From CAVQGM01 sp963712065 (GTDB taxonomy: Bacteria > Actinomycetota > Acidimicrobiia > Acidimicrobiales > Acidimicrobilacustridaceae): a stretch of 64,000 nucleotides of DNA. The DNA lies in the NCBI GenBank assembly GCA_963712065.1, contig CAVQGM010000002.1:1116001-1180000 (forward strand). The letters are read 5' to 3'. A program made the translations under genes and the position numbers. Below the pieces are notes generated by a model that searched no databases, was not told the DNA's origin, and worked only from the letters and a program-made list of their open reading frames with translations. This document shows, one piece after another, positions 7,016-16,700 of this stretch (the stretch's first letter is position 1; each line of letters begins with the position of its first letter).

Positions 7016-8332
7016 TCAGAACGGCTTGGGCTCGGGGGTGAAACCGCCCCACGTGCCGTCGTCGGAGCTGGCACCGGTCGGCTCCGGGGCACCGTCGTCG
7101 CCGGAGGCGGCGCCGACGGATCCCTCCTCGACGAGCACCACGGCCGCCAGCGCCGTGGTGACCGGCACGGCGAGCACCAGCCCGATGCTGCCGACCAGGG
7201 TCCGCACGATCTCGATGGCGATCACCTCGCTCGCCGCCAGGCGCCCCCACGGCTGACCCCCCTGGAGGAACAGCAGCAACAACGGAAGGGATGCCCCGGC
7301 ATAGGCGAGCACCAGGGTGTTGACCGTCGACGCGATGTGATCTCGACCGATGCGCACGGCCGAGCCGTACAGGCGGCGACGGGACCACCCGGGGTTGGCC
7401 CGCCGCAGCTCGCCGACGGCCGACACCTGCGTGACGGTGACGTCGTCGAGCACACCGAGGGCGCCGATGACCATGCCGGCGAGGAGCAGGCCCCTCAGGT
7501 CGATGGCATCGGCGGTGATGCGCAGCACCTGGGCGTCCTCGTCGACCACGCCGGTGAGGCTCGCGGCCTCCACGAACACGAGCCCCAGCACGGCGATCAC
7601 CAGCAGGGACACGAGGGTTCCGAGCAGGGCGACGGTGGTGCCGGGGCGAATGCCGTGGGTGAGGTAGAGCGCGGCCACGGCGATGAGCACGGTGCCCGTC
7701 AGCGCGACCGGGAGCGCGGGTGAGCCGCGCAGGAGCGCGGGCAGCAGGAAGACGAGCAGGACGGCGAAGCTCACGACGATGCCGGCGATGGCGCGCACGC
7801 CCTGCCACCGGGCGAAGGCCACCACGACCACCACGAACAGCACGGCCAGGAGCACGAGCGGCGGGTCGCGTTGGAAGTCGGCGAACGTGTAACGGAACTC
7901 GGGCGGGGCCGTCGGCGCCTCGAGCAGGACGACGTCGTCACCGCGTTCGAGGTCGGGCGCGCTCGGGTCGGTGCGGTAGAGGCGGATCTCGGCCCGGCGG
8001 CCGTCGTCGAGGCGTACCTCGACGAGGCGGCAGTCGACCGGCAGGTCGTCCTCGATGCCCGGACACCGGTCCCCACGGACGAGGGTCACCTCGGCGTCGA
8101 CGTAGGACGGCCGGACGCCACCGGCGTACAGGTCGGGGGCGTCGCCGCGCGGCCACCAGACGACCATCCCGATCACGGCGAGCAGGGTGACCCCGGCGAC
8201 GACGACGGTGAGCCATCGCCGGAGGCGCAACGGGGGGTCGGGGAGGTCGCCCGGATCGTGGCCGTGGGCGTGGGCTTGGGGAGGCGCCACCTCGCCGATT
8301 CTGACGGGCCGGACACCTTCGGTCGCGGACAC
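7016..8332 (-). CDS. YibE/F-family integral membrane protein
   Basis: With the GTG at 8332 the product has 438 residues. A first membrane helix lies near residue 45, followed by an extracytoplasmic region of about 110 residues with two Cys, then about seven helices. The signature GALGVLDDVTVTQ of the YibE/F family is present. The family is widespread in Firmicutes and Actinobacteria and its transport role is unproven. The frame continues upstream to 8407, but that would cover the start of the divergent TetR gene. A His-rich string (QAHAHGHD) sits before the first helix. The divergent TetR gene 44 bp away may regulate it. Confidence 0.85.
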   Translation of the reverse strand: MSATEGVRPVRIGEVAPPQAHAHGHDPGDLPDPPLRLRRWLTVVVAGVTLLAVIGMVVWWPRGDAPDLYAGGVRPSYVDAEVTLVRGDRCPGIEDDLPVDCRLVEVRLDDGRRAEIRLYRTDPSAPDLERGDDVVLLEAPTAPPEFRYTFADFQRDPPLVLLAVLFVVVVVAFARWQGVRAIAGIVVSFAVLLVFLLPALLRGSPALPVALTGTVLIAVAALYLTHGIRPGTTVALLGTLVSLLVIAVLGLVFVEAASLTGVVDEDAQVLRITADAIDLRGLLLAGMVIGALGVLDDVTVTQVSAVGELRRANPGWSRRRLYGSAVRIGRDHIASTVNTLVLAYAGASLPLLLLFLQGGQPWGRLAASEVIAIEIVRTLVGSIGLVLAVPVTTALAAVVLVEEGSVGAASGDDGAPEPTGASSDDGTWGGFTPEPKPF

Positions 8333-8376
8333 CAGGTCGAACGGTCGGCGGAAGGCCCGAGCGGTACGGTGCGAGC

Positions 8377-8991
8377 ATGGCGAAGGTCGAGGCCGAGGAC
8401 ACGGCACCCGCTCGCACCCGACTGACCGCCGACGAGCGCCGGGAGGTCTTCCTCGACGCCGCCGCCGCCACCATCGTCGAGCAGGGCGTCGAGGCCCTCA
8501 CCATGGAGGGCATCGCCGCCCGCACCGGGGTGAGCAAGGCCCTCGGCTATCGGTACTTCGCCAACCGCGAGGACGTCCTCATCGCCCTGTTCGACCGGGA
8601 GAACCTGTGGATCGACGACCGGATCGGCACCGTCGCCGCCGAGGACGCGTCGTTCGAGGCTCGGCTGCGGGAGATCATCGAGGTGTTCCTCGACCACATG
8701 GAGCGCAGCGGCCGGCTGCTCGCCGTGCTCCGACACGCCGACATCGGACAGGGTCCCTACCACCGCCGGCGCGAGGAGCGGGTCCGCGAGATGGAGGACT
8801 ACTTCGCCGACCTCGTCGTCGACGAGTACGGCATCCCCCGCAGCCAGGCGACGCTGGCCGTGTCGGTCTTCATCGCCGGCGTGTCGACCATGGTGCAGGT
8901 CGGTGACGAGCGCCGCCTCCCCCGCCACGAGGTGGCCGACACGTTCGTGCGGTTGTGCCTCGCCTCCCTCGACGGCCTGCGCCCCGCCTGA
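8377..8991 (+). CDS. TetR/AcrR-family transcriptional regulator
   Basis: This 204-residue regulator has an N-terminal TetR helix-turn-helix with TMEGIAARTGVSKALGYRYF near residues 42-61. A helical ligand-binding region of usual length follows. A 16-residue charged extension precedes the HTH. It is divergent from the YibE/F gene and convergent with the SDR gene at 9062. The ligand is unknown. I found no clear palindrome in the short upstream gap. Confidence 0.9.
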   Translation: MAKVEAEDTAPARTRLTADERREVFLDAAAATIVEQGVEALTMEGIAARTGVSKALGYRYFANREDVLIALFDRENLWIDDRIGTVAAEDASFEARLREIIEVFLDHMERSGRLLAVLRHADIGQGPYHRRREERVREMEDYFADLVVDEYGIPRSQATLAVSVFIAGVSTMVQVGDERRLPRHEVADTFVRLCLASLDGLRPA

Positions 8992-9061
8992 TCGCCGTCA
9001 GGGGAGGAGCCGCGGGTTCGTCGCCCCGGCCCGCGTCGTCGAGCGCCGGTGCAGGTCGGGA

Positions 9062-9838
9062 TCAGGCATCCGGCCCCAGACCCATGAGCGCGGTCACGCC
9101 GTGGTCGCGGCCGGCCGTGTACCCGCCGTCGACGGGCAGGGCGACGCCGGTGACGAACGACGCGTCGGACGAGACGAGGAAGGTCGCCGCCGCCGCGATC
9201 TCCTCCGGCCGACCGAAGCGCTTGAGCGCGTGCTCCTCGATGAAGCCGCGCTCGACGTGGTCCATCCCCTCCATGGCGAACACCCCGGTGGTCATCGGTG
9301 TCCGGATGAACCCGGGGCAGATCGTGTTGACCCGGATCCCGCGGCCTCCGTAGTCGATGGCCAGGTTCCGGGTCAGCAGCACGACCCCACCCTTCGAGGC
9401 GTTGTAGGCGCTGCCCCCGGCCGTGCCCTCGAGGCCCTCGACCGACGCGATGGTGACCACCGAGCCCCGCTCGCCGTGCACCGGCTCCTGGTCGAGCATC
9501 GCCTGCACCGCGTGCTTGGCCGTGAGCCAGGTGCCCGTGAGGTTCACGCCGATGACCCGATCCCACTCGGCGGCGTCGAGGAGGTGGGCCGGTCCGGCGC
9601 CGGCCACGCCGGCGGCGGTGACGACCGCGTCGAGCCGGCCGTGGTCGGCGACCACACCGGCCACCACCCGGGCGACCGCCGCCTCGTCGCGCACGTCGAG
9701 CGCCGAGACGTCGTCGGCCGGCGTGACGTCGGCCCCCACCACGGTCGCGCCCTCGGCGCGGAAGCGGGCCGCCGTGGCGGCACCGATGCCCGATGCCGCG
9801 CCGGTCACCAGCGCGACCCTGCCGTCCAACCGTCCCAT
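9062..9838 (-). CDS. SDR-family oxidoreductase (classical)
   Basis: From ATG 9838 the protein has 258 residues. It shows the classical NAD(P) motif TGAASGIG at 12-19, the catalytic Ser132, and Tyr145 with Lys149. The terminal FVTGVALPVDGGYTAG is standard for the glucose/3-oxoacyl-ACP reductase branch. An acidic residue after beta-2 (GADVTP) suggests NAD(H) preference. It would reduce or oxidise a hydroxy/keto substrate in the cytoplasm; the substrate is unknown. The longer frame to 9880 adds only a Gly/Pro stretch and is not favoured. It is divergent from the SGNH hydrolase gene. Confidence 0.88.
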   Translation of the reverse strand: MGRLDGRVALVTGAASGIGAATAARFRAEGATVVGADVTPADDVSALDVRDEAAVARVVAGVVADHGRLDAVVTAAGVAGAGPAHLLDAAEWDRVIGVNLTGTWLTAKHAVQAMLDQEPVHGERGSVVTIASVEGLEGTAGGSAYNASKGGVVLLTRNLAIDYGGRGIRVNTICPGFIRTPMTTGVFAMEGMDHVERGFIEEHALKRFGRPEEIAAAATFLVSSDASFVTGVALPVDGGYTAGRDHGVTALMGLGPDA

Positions 9839-9933
9839 CCTCGAACCCCCTCCCGGCGCCGGGGCGCCGCCGCCGGACACTACCGGTCGACCCGACCCCG
9901 GCCGCAGCCGGCCTCGGGGCTACCGTCGCCGCC

Positions 9934-10644
9934 GTGACCGCGGTCGACGAGCCCGAGACCGGTGGGTCCTCTCCCGCCGCCGAGGACGATCCCTCGACCG
10001 CACCCGATCGGGGCCACGGACGCACGCCGTCGCCGGCCGTGGCCTTCGCCGCGCTCGGGGTGCTCCTCGTCGCAGTGGTCGCGTCGGCCTTCGCACTGCA
10101 GCCGAGGCCCGAGCCCACGGTCGTCGTCATCGGCGACTCGATCACCGTCGTCGCCGGCCCGGCGATCACGACCGAGCTGGAACGGCGATGGGACCCCGTC
10201 GTCAGCGGATGGCCGGGGTTGACGATCGCCGGTCAGATGGCCACGGCGCGCGAGCTCGCCTCGCGGGATCCGGAACAGGTCGTGATCAACCTCGGCACGA
10301 ACGACGTCACCGGCACCGACGACCTCGCTCCGGCGCTCGACTCGCTCACCGAGATGGTCGCGCTGTTCCCCGACGCCAGGTGCATCCACCTGGTGACCGT
10401 CAGCGACGGCATCGTGGTGCCGGGTCGCGACGCCGCGGCCCGGGCCGCCGAGCTCAACGCCGGCATCGCCGCCCTGGCGGCCGACGACCCGCGCCTGCGG
10501 GTGATCGACTGGGCGGCGACGCTGCGGGAGGCCCAGGTGACCAACCCCGAGGTGGTGTTCACCGAGGACACGGTGCACCCGGAGGAGCCGGGTCAGCGCC
10601 TGCTGGCCGACGCCTACGCTCGCTCGTTGGCCACCTGCGACTGA
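9934..10644 (+). CDS. Membrane-anchored SGNH/GDSL hydrolase
   Basis: The 236-residue product has an N-terminal Asp/Glu/Pro-rich cytoplasmic tail and one membrane helix at about 35-54. An SGNH hydrolase domain follows: block I GDSI at 67-70 with Ser69, block III GTND with Asn123, and block V Asp212 with His215. All catalytic residues are present. The enzyme should act outside the membrane as an esterase or lipase on an unknown ester, possibly acetylated polysaccharide. GTG 9934 is chosen because the frame upstream reads antisense through the SDR gene. Two Cys near the end could form a disulfide. Confidence 0.85.
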   Translation: MTAVDEPETGGSSPAAEDDPSTAPDRGHGRTPSPAVAFAALGVLLVAVVASAFALQPRPEPTVVVIGDSITVVAGPAITTELERRWDPVVSGWPGLTIAGQMATARELASRDPEQVVINLGTNDVTGTDDLAPALDSLTEMVALFPDARCIHLVTVSDGIVVPGRDAAARAAELNAGIAALAADDPRLRVIDWAATLREAQVTNPEVVFTEDTVHPEEPGQRLLADAYARSLATCD

Positions 10645-10671
10645 GCCGGTCGGCGCGAACCGGCGCGGCCG

Positions 10672-11094
10672 TCAGCCGGCGAGGACGCCGAGGATGCGGT
10701 CGGCGAAGTCGAGGGCGCCCTGCTCGAGCTTGTCGCGGCGGATCGTCATGCCGCCGAGGACCTCGGCACCGCGGCCGGCCACGATCTCCTGGGTCTTGTC
10801 GAGCACCTTGCCCGGATCGAGGGCGAAGGTGCAGAACACCGCCGCCTTCTTGCCGTCGAGGGCGGGGATGTCCTTCAGGCGCCACGACCGCCCGGGGCGC
10901 TGACCGAAGAGGAAGATGCCGTCGGTCCAGCCCCCGACGACCACCAGCTCGGCGCGCGCCAGCGCCTGGTAGTCGATGTCGGCGACGGAGTTGACCACGA
11001 CGGCGTGCCCCCGGCGCGCGAACTCGGCGCCGATCAGCTCGGCGGCCCGACGCGTGTTCCCGGTGAGGCTCTCGTAGAGGACCACGGTCTGCAT
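10672..11094 (-). CDS. Flavodoxin-family protein
   Basis: A 140-residue flavodoxin-like fold. The N-terminal phosphate-binding loop YESLTGNTRRAA at 7-18 binds FMN. The region VVGGWTDGIFLFGQRP lines the isoalloxazine ring. Length fits short-chain flavodoxin. The role is electron transfer to an unknown partner or menaquinone-linked redox chemistry. It lies antisense to nothing essential and diverges from the FAD-linked oxidase gene 60 bp away; a shared promoter region is likely. Confidence 0.88.
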   Translation of the reverse strand: MQTVVLYESLTGNTRRAAELIGAEFARRGHAVVVNSVADIDYQALARAELVVVGGWTDGIFLFGQRPGRSWRLKDIPALDGKKAAVFCTFALDPGKVLDKTQEIVAGRGAEVLGGMTIRRDKLEQGALDFADRILGVLAG

Positions 11095-11154
11095 GCCCCG
11101 AGTCTTGCACTTCGCGGACGCGCCTACGATCGAGCCCGACGGGAAGGGGGGACC

Positions 11155-12576
11155 GTGGACGACCGCACATCCACGATCGTGACCAGGCTGGTCGCCGAGC
11201 TCGGCGCCGACAAGGTCCTGCACGGTGACCGCGTCGGGGAGGACTACACCCACGACGAGGCGCTCACCGTCGCCGCGGTCGAGCCGGCTGCCGTGGTCCT
11301 GCCCACCGCGACGGCCGACGTGGCGACCGTCCTGCGCATCGCCGACGAGACCGGGACCGCCGTCACCGCCCGTGGGAGCGGCACCGGCCTGTCCGGCGCG
11401 GCCGTGCCGGTGGAGGACGGGCTCGTCGTGTCGTTCGAGCGGATGGACGCCATCGTCGAGATCGACGAGGAGAACCACGTCGCCGTGGTCCAGCCCGGCG
11501 TCCGCCTCGACCAGCTCGACGAGGTCACCGCCCGCCACGGTCTCGTGTACCCGGTGTTCCCGGGCGAGTACAGCGCCAGCCTCGGCGGCAACGTCAACAC
11601 CAACGCCGGGGGGATGCGCGCCGTGAAGTACGGCGTCACCCGCCATCAGGTGCTCGGCATCGAGGCGGTGCTGCCCGGCGGCGAGGTCATCCGCAGCGGC
11701 GGCAAGTTCGTGAAGGCCACCACGGGCTACGACCTGACCCAGCTCGTCACCGGCTCCGAGGGCACGCTCGCCCTCGTCACCGAGGCCACGCTCCGCCTCT
11801 ACCCGAGGGCTCCGCACCAGGCCACGATCCTCGCCCCGTTCACCACCCTCGACGAGGTCACCGCCGCCGTGCCGCGCATCGTGCACAGCGGCATCGGCCC
11901 GTTGATCCTCGAGTACATCGACATGATCACGATGGCCGCCGCCACTGCCTACGTCGGGCTCGACCTCGGCATCCCCGAGGAGATCCGCGAGACCGCCCTG
12001 GCGTATCTCGTCGTGATGCTCGAGGACACCCACGAGGACCGGCTCGAGTCCGACGTCGAGGCGCTGTCGGAGGCGCTGTTCGGCTACGGCGCCATCGACG
12101 TCTACGTCCTGCCTGCGGGCGCGGCCGGGCAGCTGATCGACGCCCGGGAGAAGGCGTTCTGGGTCGCCAAGGCCAACGGGGCCGACGACATCGTCGACAT
12201 GGTCGTGCCCCGGGCGTCGGTGCCGGTGTTCATGCAGGCGGTGTCCGACCTGGCCGCCGACACCGGCTCGTGGATCGCGGGGTGCGGCCACGCCGGCGAC
12301 GGCAACGTGCACCTGTCGGTGTTCCAGGCCGACCCCGAGATCCGCGCCCAGGTGCTGCACCGCCTGTTCGACGCCGGCATGGGCCTCGGCGGCGCCATCT
12401 CCGGCGAGCACGGCATCGGCACCGCCAAGAAGCGCTACTTCCTCGAGCTCGAGAACCCGGTCAAGGTCGACCTCATGCGCCGCATCAAGGCGGCCTTCGA
12501 CCCCAACGGCATCCTCAACCCCGGCACCCTGTTCGACCCCGTGGCTCCCGCCCGGGCGGCGGAGCGCGAGACGTAA
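11155..12576 (+). CDS. FAD-linked oxidase, glycolate/D-lactate dehydrogenase type (GlcD-like)
   Basis: This 473-residue enzyme has the N-terminal PCMH FAD-binding fold with TARGSGTGLSGA near 75-86 and FPGEYSASLGGNVNTNAGG. The C-terminal oxidase domain contains CGHAGDGN at 377-384 and SGEHGIGTAKK around His419. It should oxidise a 2-hydroxy acid such as glycolate or D-lactate. GTG 11155 has a purine-rich AAGGGGGG just upstream. The gene for a ThDP-dependent decarboxylase or synthase follows after 10 bp, so oxidation to a 2-keto acid and further conversion may be linked. No GlcE/GlcF partner is nearby. Confidence 0.9.
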   Translation: MDDRTSTIVTRLVAELGADKVLHGDRVGEDYTHDEALTVAAVEPAAVVLPTATADVATVLRIADETGTAVTARGSGTGLSGAAVPVEDGLVVSFERMDAIVEIDEENHVAVVQPGVRLDQLDEVTARHGLVYPVFPGEYSASLGGNVNTNAGGMRAVKYGVTRHQVLGIEAVLPGGEVIRSGGKFVKATTGYDLTQLVTGSEGTLALVTEATLRLYPRAPHQATILAPFTTLDEVTAAVPRIVHSGIGPLILEYIDMITMAAATAYVGLDLGIPEEIRETALAYLVVMLEDTHEDRLESDVEALSEALFGYGAIDVYVLPAGAAGQLIDAREKAFWVAKANGADDIVDMVVPRASVPVFMQAVSDLAADTGSWIAGCGHAGDGNVHLSVFQADPEIRAQVLHRLFDAGMGLGGAISGEHGIGTAKKRYFLELENPVKVDLMRRIKAAFDPNGILNPGTLFDPVAPARAAERET

Positions 12577-12586
12577 GGAGCAGCCC

Positions 12587-14146
12587 ATGAACGGCGCCCA
12601 GGCGCTCATCCGCACCCTCGTCGCCTCCGGTGTCGACGTGTGCTTCACCAACCCCGGCACCTCGGAGATGCACTTCGTCGCCGCCCTCGACGACGTGCCC
12701 GAGATGCGGGCCGTGCTCGGCCTGTTCGAAGGCGTCGTGACCGGCGCCGCCGACGGCTACGCCCGCATCGCCGAGCGACCGGCGGCGACCCTCCTGCACC
12801 TCGGCCCGGGCCTCGGCAACGGCCTGGCCAACCTGCACAACGCCCGCCGGGCCGACACGCCGATCGTCAACGTCGTCGGCGACCACGCCACGTACCACCA
12901 GAAGTACGACGCGCCCCTCCAGTCCGACATCGCGTCCATCGCCGCCGGTGCGTCCGGCTGGTACCGGAGCTCGGCGACCCCCGACGAGGTGGCCGCCGAC
13001 GCCGCCGACGCCGTCGCCGCCGCCTACGGGCCCCCCGGTCGGGTGGCGACGCTCGTCCTGCCGGCCGACGTGTCGTGGTCGGAGGCACCCCGCGGCCCGG
13101 CAGCCCCCGTCGCCGCGCCGCCGCGTCGCGCCGTGTCGGACGACGTGCTCGACGAGGTCGCCGCCGCCCTGCGCTCCGGCGAGTCGGTGGCCCTGTTCGT
13201 CGGCGGCACCGCCACCCGCGAGGCCGGGCTCGTGGCCGCGAGTCGGATCGCCGAGGCGACCTCGGCCAGGCTCCTGTGCGAGACCTTCCCCACCCGACTC
13301 GCCCGGGGCGCCGGGATCCCCGCCGTCGACCGCCTCGGCTACCTCGCCGAGTTCGCCCAGATGCAGCTCGACGGCGTCCGGCACCTGGTCCTCGTCGACG
13401 CCGCCTCACCGGTGTCGTTCTTCGCCTACCCGGACAAGGCCAGCGACCTGGTGCCGGAGGGATGCCGGGTGCACGTGCTCGCCGCGCCCGGCGACGATGC
13501 GGTCGGCGCCCTCGAGACGCTGGCCGACGCCATCGGCGCGCCGGGCGACGGCGCCCGGCTCCAGGAGCCGGCCCGACCCGACCGGCCGACCGGCGCCCTC
13601 GACCCGGGCACGCTCGGCGCCGCCGTCGGCGCGCTGCTGCCCGAGGGAGCGATCGTCGTCGACGAGGGGAACACCTCGGGGCTGTTCGCCTTCCTCGCCT
13701 CGGCCGGCGCGCCGACGCACGACTGGCTGTGCCTCACCGGCGGTGCCATCGGCTACGGCATCCCCGCCGCCACCGGCGCGGCGGTGGCGGCGCCCGACCG
13801 CAAGGTGCTCAACCTCGAGGCCGACGGCAGCGCCATGTACACCCTCCAGGGACTGTGGACCCAGGCCCGCGAAGGCCTCGACGTGGTCACCGTCATCCTC
13901 AACAACCGCTCCTACCAGATCCTCAACATGGAGCTGCAGCGCGTCGGCGCCGACGATCCCGGCCCGGTCGCCACCGGGCTGTTCGACCTGGCCGAGCCGG
14001 CCCTCGACTTCGTCGCCCTGGCCGAGGGCATGGGCGTCCCGGCCACGCGGGCGGCCACCGCCGAAGAGCTCACCGACCAGCTCGAGGTGGCCCTGCGCGA
14101 GCCCGGCCCGCGCCTCGTCGAGGCGATCCTCCCCTCCCGGCTGTAG
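12587..14146 (+). CDS. Thiamine-diphosphate enzyme, acetolactate synthase/benzoylformate decarboxylase type
   Basis: A 519-residue ThDP-dependent enzyme in three domains. The N-terminal PYR domain includes the catalytic Glu48 in LFEGVVTG. A central domain follows. The C-terminal PP domain holds the magnesium-ThDP motif starting ADGSA at 412-416 and ending with Asn439-Asn440. Annotation pipelines usually call this branch acetolactate synthase large subunit, but no ilvN or ilvC is adjacent and the enzyme may act on another 2-keto acid. The ATG has a good AAGGAG site, and the gene sits 10 bp after the 2-hydroxy-acid oxidase, suggesting a two-gene operon. Confidence 0.88.
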   Translation: MNGAQALIRTLVASGVDVCFTNPGTSEMHFVAALDDVPEMRAVLGLFEGVVTGAADGYARIAERPAATLLHLGPGLGNGLANLHNARRADTPIVNVVGDHATYHQKYDAPLQSDIASIAAGASGWYRSSATPDEVAADAADAVAAAYGPPGRVATLVLPADVSWSEAPRGPAAPVAAPPRRAVSDDVLDEVAAALRSGESVALFVGGTATREAGLVAASRIAEATSARLLCETFPTRLARGAGIPAVDRLGYLAEFAQMQLDGVRHLVLVDAASPVSFFAYPDKASDLVPEGCRVHVLAAPGDDAVGALETLADAIGAPGDGARLQEPARPDRPTGALDPGTLGAAVGALLPEGAIVVDEGNTSGLFAFLASAGAPTHDWLCLTGGAIGYGIPAATGAAVAAPDRKVLNLEADGSAMYTLQGLWTQAREGLDVVTVILNNRSYQILNMELQRVGADDPGPVATGLFDLAEPALDFVALAEGMGVPATRAATAEELTDQLEVALREPGPRLVEAILPSRL

Positions 14147-14276
14147 CCCCGGCCCCCGCCGTTCATCGACCGTTCACATTTCGCTGGACGAGCGTCGCTA
14201 ACGTCGCTCGCCAAGGTGTGCCGGGAAGTCTGGTCGGCGTCCCCGTTCGTCGCGCTGTCAAGGAGGGAGGCTCCCG
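14147..14276 (+). promoter_or_regulatory. Promoter region of the mrp operon
   Basis: This 130-bp gap precedes mrpA. A TAACGT at 14199-14204 could be a -10 box, with TTCACA at 14173-14178 as a loosely spaced upstream element (20 bp). CGAGCG and CGCTCG flank the -10 as a 6-bp inverted repeat. AAGGAGGGAGG just before the GTG at 14277 is a strong ribosome site. The promoter elements are guesses. Confidence 0.4.
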
Positions 14277-16700
14277 GTGCTGGCCCTGGTCGTCGCCCAC
14301 GCCATCGCCGCCGTCGCCCTCGTGCCGCTCTCCCGGCGGTACCGGGCCAAGGCCTTCCTCCCGGCCGCACTCCTGCCGCTGGCCACCCTCGTGTGGGCGT
14401 CGGTCACCCTGGCCGGCCTCCCCCCGGGCGGCTCGGAGACCCAGACCTGGACGTGGGTGTCCGGGCTCGACCTCGACCTCACGTTCCGGGTCGACGGCTT
14501 CGCCGCGCTCATGGCCATCATCATCGGCGGCGTCGGCCTGCTCGTGTGCCTGTACGCGGCGTGGTACTTCGCCGGCGAAGGGCCGGTCCCGATCGACTCC
14601 CCCCTCACCCGCCGGGTCGCCCCGCTGCTGATCGCCTTCGCCGGGTCGATGCTCGGCCTCGTCCTGGCCGACAACGTGCTGCTGCTCTTCGTGTTCTGGG
14701 AGCTCACCTCGGTCACCTCGTTCCTCCTGATCGGCACCGAGGACCACAAGCCCGCCGCCCGGGCCGCCGCCCAGCAGGCGCTGCTCATCACCGGCGGCGG
14801 AGGGCTGGCCATGTTCGGCGGGCTGATCCTGCTCGGCCAGCAGACCGGCGAGTGGACCCTGTCCGGCCTGGTCGCCTCGCCGGGCAGCGGCACGATCGTG
14901 CAGGTCGCCCTCGTGCTCGTGCTCGCCGGCGCGCTCACGAAGTCGGCGCAGGTGCCGTTCCACTCGTGGCTCCCCGGGGCGATGAGCGCGCCCACCCCGG
15001 TGAGCACCTACCTGCACTCGGCAACGATGGTGAAGGCGGGCATCTACCTCGTGGCCCGCCTCTCCCCCGCCTACGCCGAGGTCGGCTGGTGGCGGCCCAT
15101 CGTCGTCGCCGCCGGGGTCGGCAGCCTGATCGTGGGCGGGGTGCGAGCGCTGCGCCAGCACGACCTCAAGCTGCTGCTCGCCTACGGCACCGTCAGCCAG
15201 CTCGGCCTGATGATGCTGCTGTTCGGGATCGGCACCCCCGAGGCCTGGTTCGCCGGCGTGGTGCTGTTGATCGCCCACGCCGTGTTCAAGGCCGCGCTCT
15301 TCATGGTCGTCGGCATCGTCGACCACGCGACCCACACCCGCGACATCCGGCTCCTCGACCGGCTGGCCCGGGCCCTGCCCGTCGTCGCCGCCGTCGGGAT
15401 CGTCAGCGCGGCGTCGATGGCCGGGCTCCCACCCCTGCTCGGCTTCATCGCCAAGGAGGAGGCCCTCGCCGCCCTCCTCGAGCCCGACAGCCCCGGCGGT
15501 GTCCTCGTGCTGGTGCTCGTGGTCGTCGGCTCGGTCTTCACCGTCGCCTACAGCGGCCGGTTCGCCATCGGCGCCTTCGGCCGGGCCACCGCGATCACGG
15601 CGCCCGAGCGGGCCGGGAGCAGCCGAGCAGCCGACGACCACATCGAGCTGCACCCCCCTCGCCCGCCCATCGTCGGCCCGCCCGGCGTGCTGGCCCTCTT
15701 GGGCGTGGTGCTCGGGCTGTTCCCCGCTCTGCTCCAACCGCTCGTCGACGCCGCCACCGCGTGGTGGGGCCCGGAGCAGGCCGACGAGCACCTGGCGCTG
15801 TGGCACGGCCTCGAGGCGCCGCTCGTGTGGTCGGCGATCGTGATCGCCGGCGGCGCCGTGCTCATCGTGCTCCGCCGGCGGGTCGAGCGGGCCCAGACGC
15901 GGCTCCCTCGTGCGCCCGGCACCCAGCGCCTCTACGACCAGTCGGTCCGCGGTCTGCTCCGCGGCGCCGACCGTGTGACCGGCGTGGTGCAGAACGGCTC
16001 GCTGCCCGTGTACCTCGGCGTGATCCTCATGATCATGTCGCTGTCGGTCGGGGTGCCCCTGTGGCTCGCCGCGTCGCGGCCGGAGGAGCAGGTCTTCGCC
16101 GAGTCGTGGTTGCAGGTGCTGGTGGGCACGGTGGTGATGGTCCTGGCCGCGGGCGCCGCGGCGGCGCGGCGCCGGTTCGCCGCCGTCATCCTGCTCGGAG
16201 GCGTGGGCTACGGCATCGCCGTGCTCTTCATCATCCAGGGGGCCCCCGATCTGGCGATCACCCAGCTCCTCATCGAGACCCTGAGCATCGTGGCCTTCGT
16301 GCTCGTGCTGCGGCACCTGCCGCAGGACTTCCCGCGGCGCCCCTTCCGCAGCTCGCAGCTCGTGCGGGGTGCGATCGCCGTCGTCGTCGGGGTCATGGTG
16401 TTCGTGTTCGCCCTGACCGCCTTCGACAACCGCCGCGAGCGGCCGGTGTCCGACGCCTACCTCGAGGAGGCGCTCCCGGAGGCCGAGGGCGAGAACGTCG
16501 TCAACGTGATCATCGTCGACTTCCGCGGCTTCGACACGCTGGGCGAGATCACCGTCCTCGTCGTCTCCGCGCTCGGCGTCGCCGCGCTCCTCGGCGCCGG
16601 ACGGCGGCGCCGATCCGACCCGACCGACGCCAACGAGCCCTCGCCACCGGGCGGTCCCGCCGATCCGCCGGCGGCGACGCGCGAGGAGGTGGCGGGTTGA
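14277..16700 (+). CDS. mrpA: Na+/H+ antiporter subunit A (MrpA/MnhA)
   Basis: This 807-residue polytopic protein is homologous to NuoL. The Proton_antipo_M core contains TKSAQVPFHSW near 221-231 and the Lys/His-bearing helices typical of proton pumping, for example HDLKLLLAYGTVSQLG. The last 200 residues hold the MrpA-specific tail with DLAITQLLIETLSIVAFV, normal for the long form. It forms the largest membrane subunit of the seven-part Mrp complex that exchanges cytoplasmic Na+ for external protons. GTG 14277 is fixed by a strong ribosome site. Its stop overlaps the TTG start of mrpB (TTGA). Confidence 0.95.
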   Translation: MLALVVAHAIAAVALVPLSRRYRAKAFLPAALLPLATLVWASVTLAGLPPGGSETQTWTWVSGLDLDLTFRVDGFAALMAIIIGGVGLLVCLYAAWYFAGEGPVPIDSPLTRRVAPLLIAFAGSMLGLVLADNVLLLFVFWELTSVTSFLLIGTEDHKPAARAAAQQALLITGGGGLAMFGGLILLGQQTGEWTLSGLVASPGSGTIVQVALVLVLAGALTKSAQVPFHSWLPGAMSAPTPVSTYLHSATMVKAGIYLVARLSPAYAEVGWWRPIVVAAGVGSLIVGGVRALRQHDLKLLLAYGTVSQLGLMMLLFGIGTPEAWFAGVVLLIAHAVFKAALFMVVGIVDHATHTRDIRLLDRLARALPVVAAVGIVSAASMAGLPPLLGFIAKEEALAALLEPDSPGGVLVLVLVVVGSVFTVAYSGRFAIGAFGRATAITAPERAGSSRAADDHIELHPPRPPIVGPPGVLALLGVVLGLFPALLQPLVDAATAWWGPEQADEHLALWHGLEAPLVWSAIVIAGGAVLIVLRRRVERAQTRLPRAPGTQRLYDQSVRGLLRGADRVTGVVQNGSLPVYLGVILMIMSLSVGVPLWLAASRPEEQVFAESWLQVLVGTVVMVLAAGAAAARRRFAAVILLGGVGYGIAVLFIIQGAPDLAITQLLIETLSIVAFVLVLRHLPQDFPRRPFRSSQLVRGAIAVVVGVMVFVFALTAFDNRRERPVSDAYLEEALPEAEGENVVNVIIVDFRGFDTLGEITVLVVSALGVAALLGAGRRRRSDPTDANEPSPPGGPADPPAATREEVAG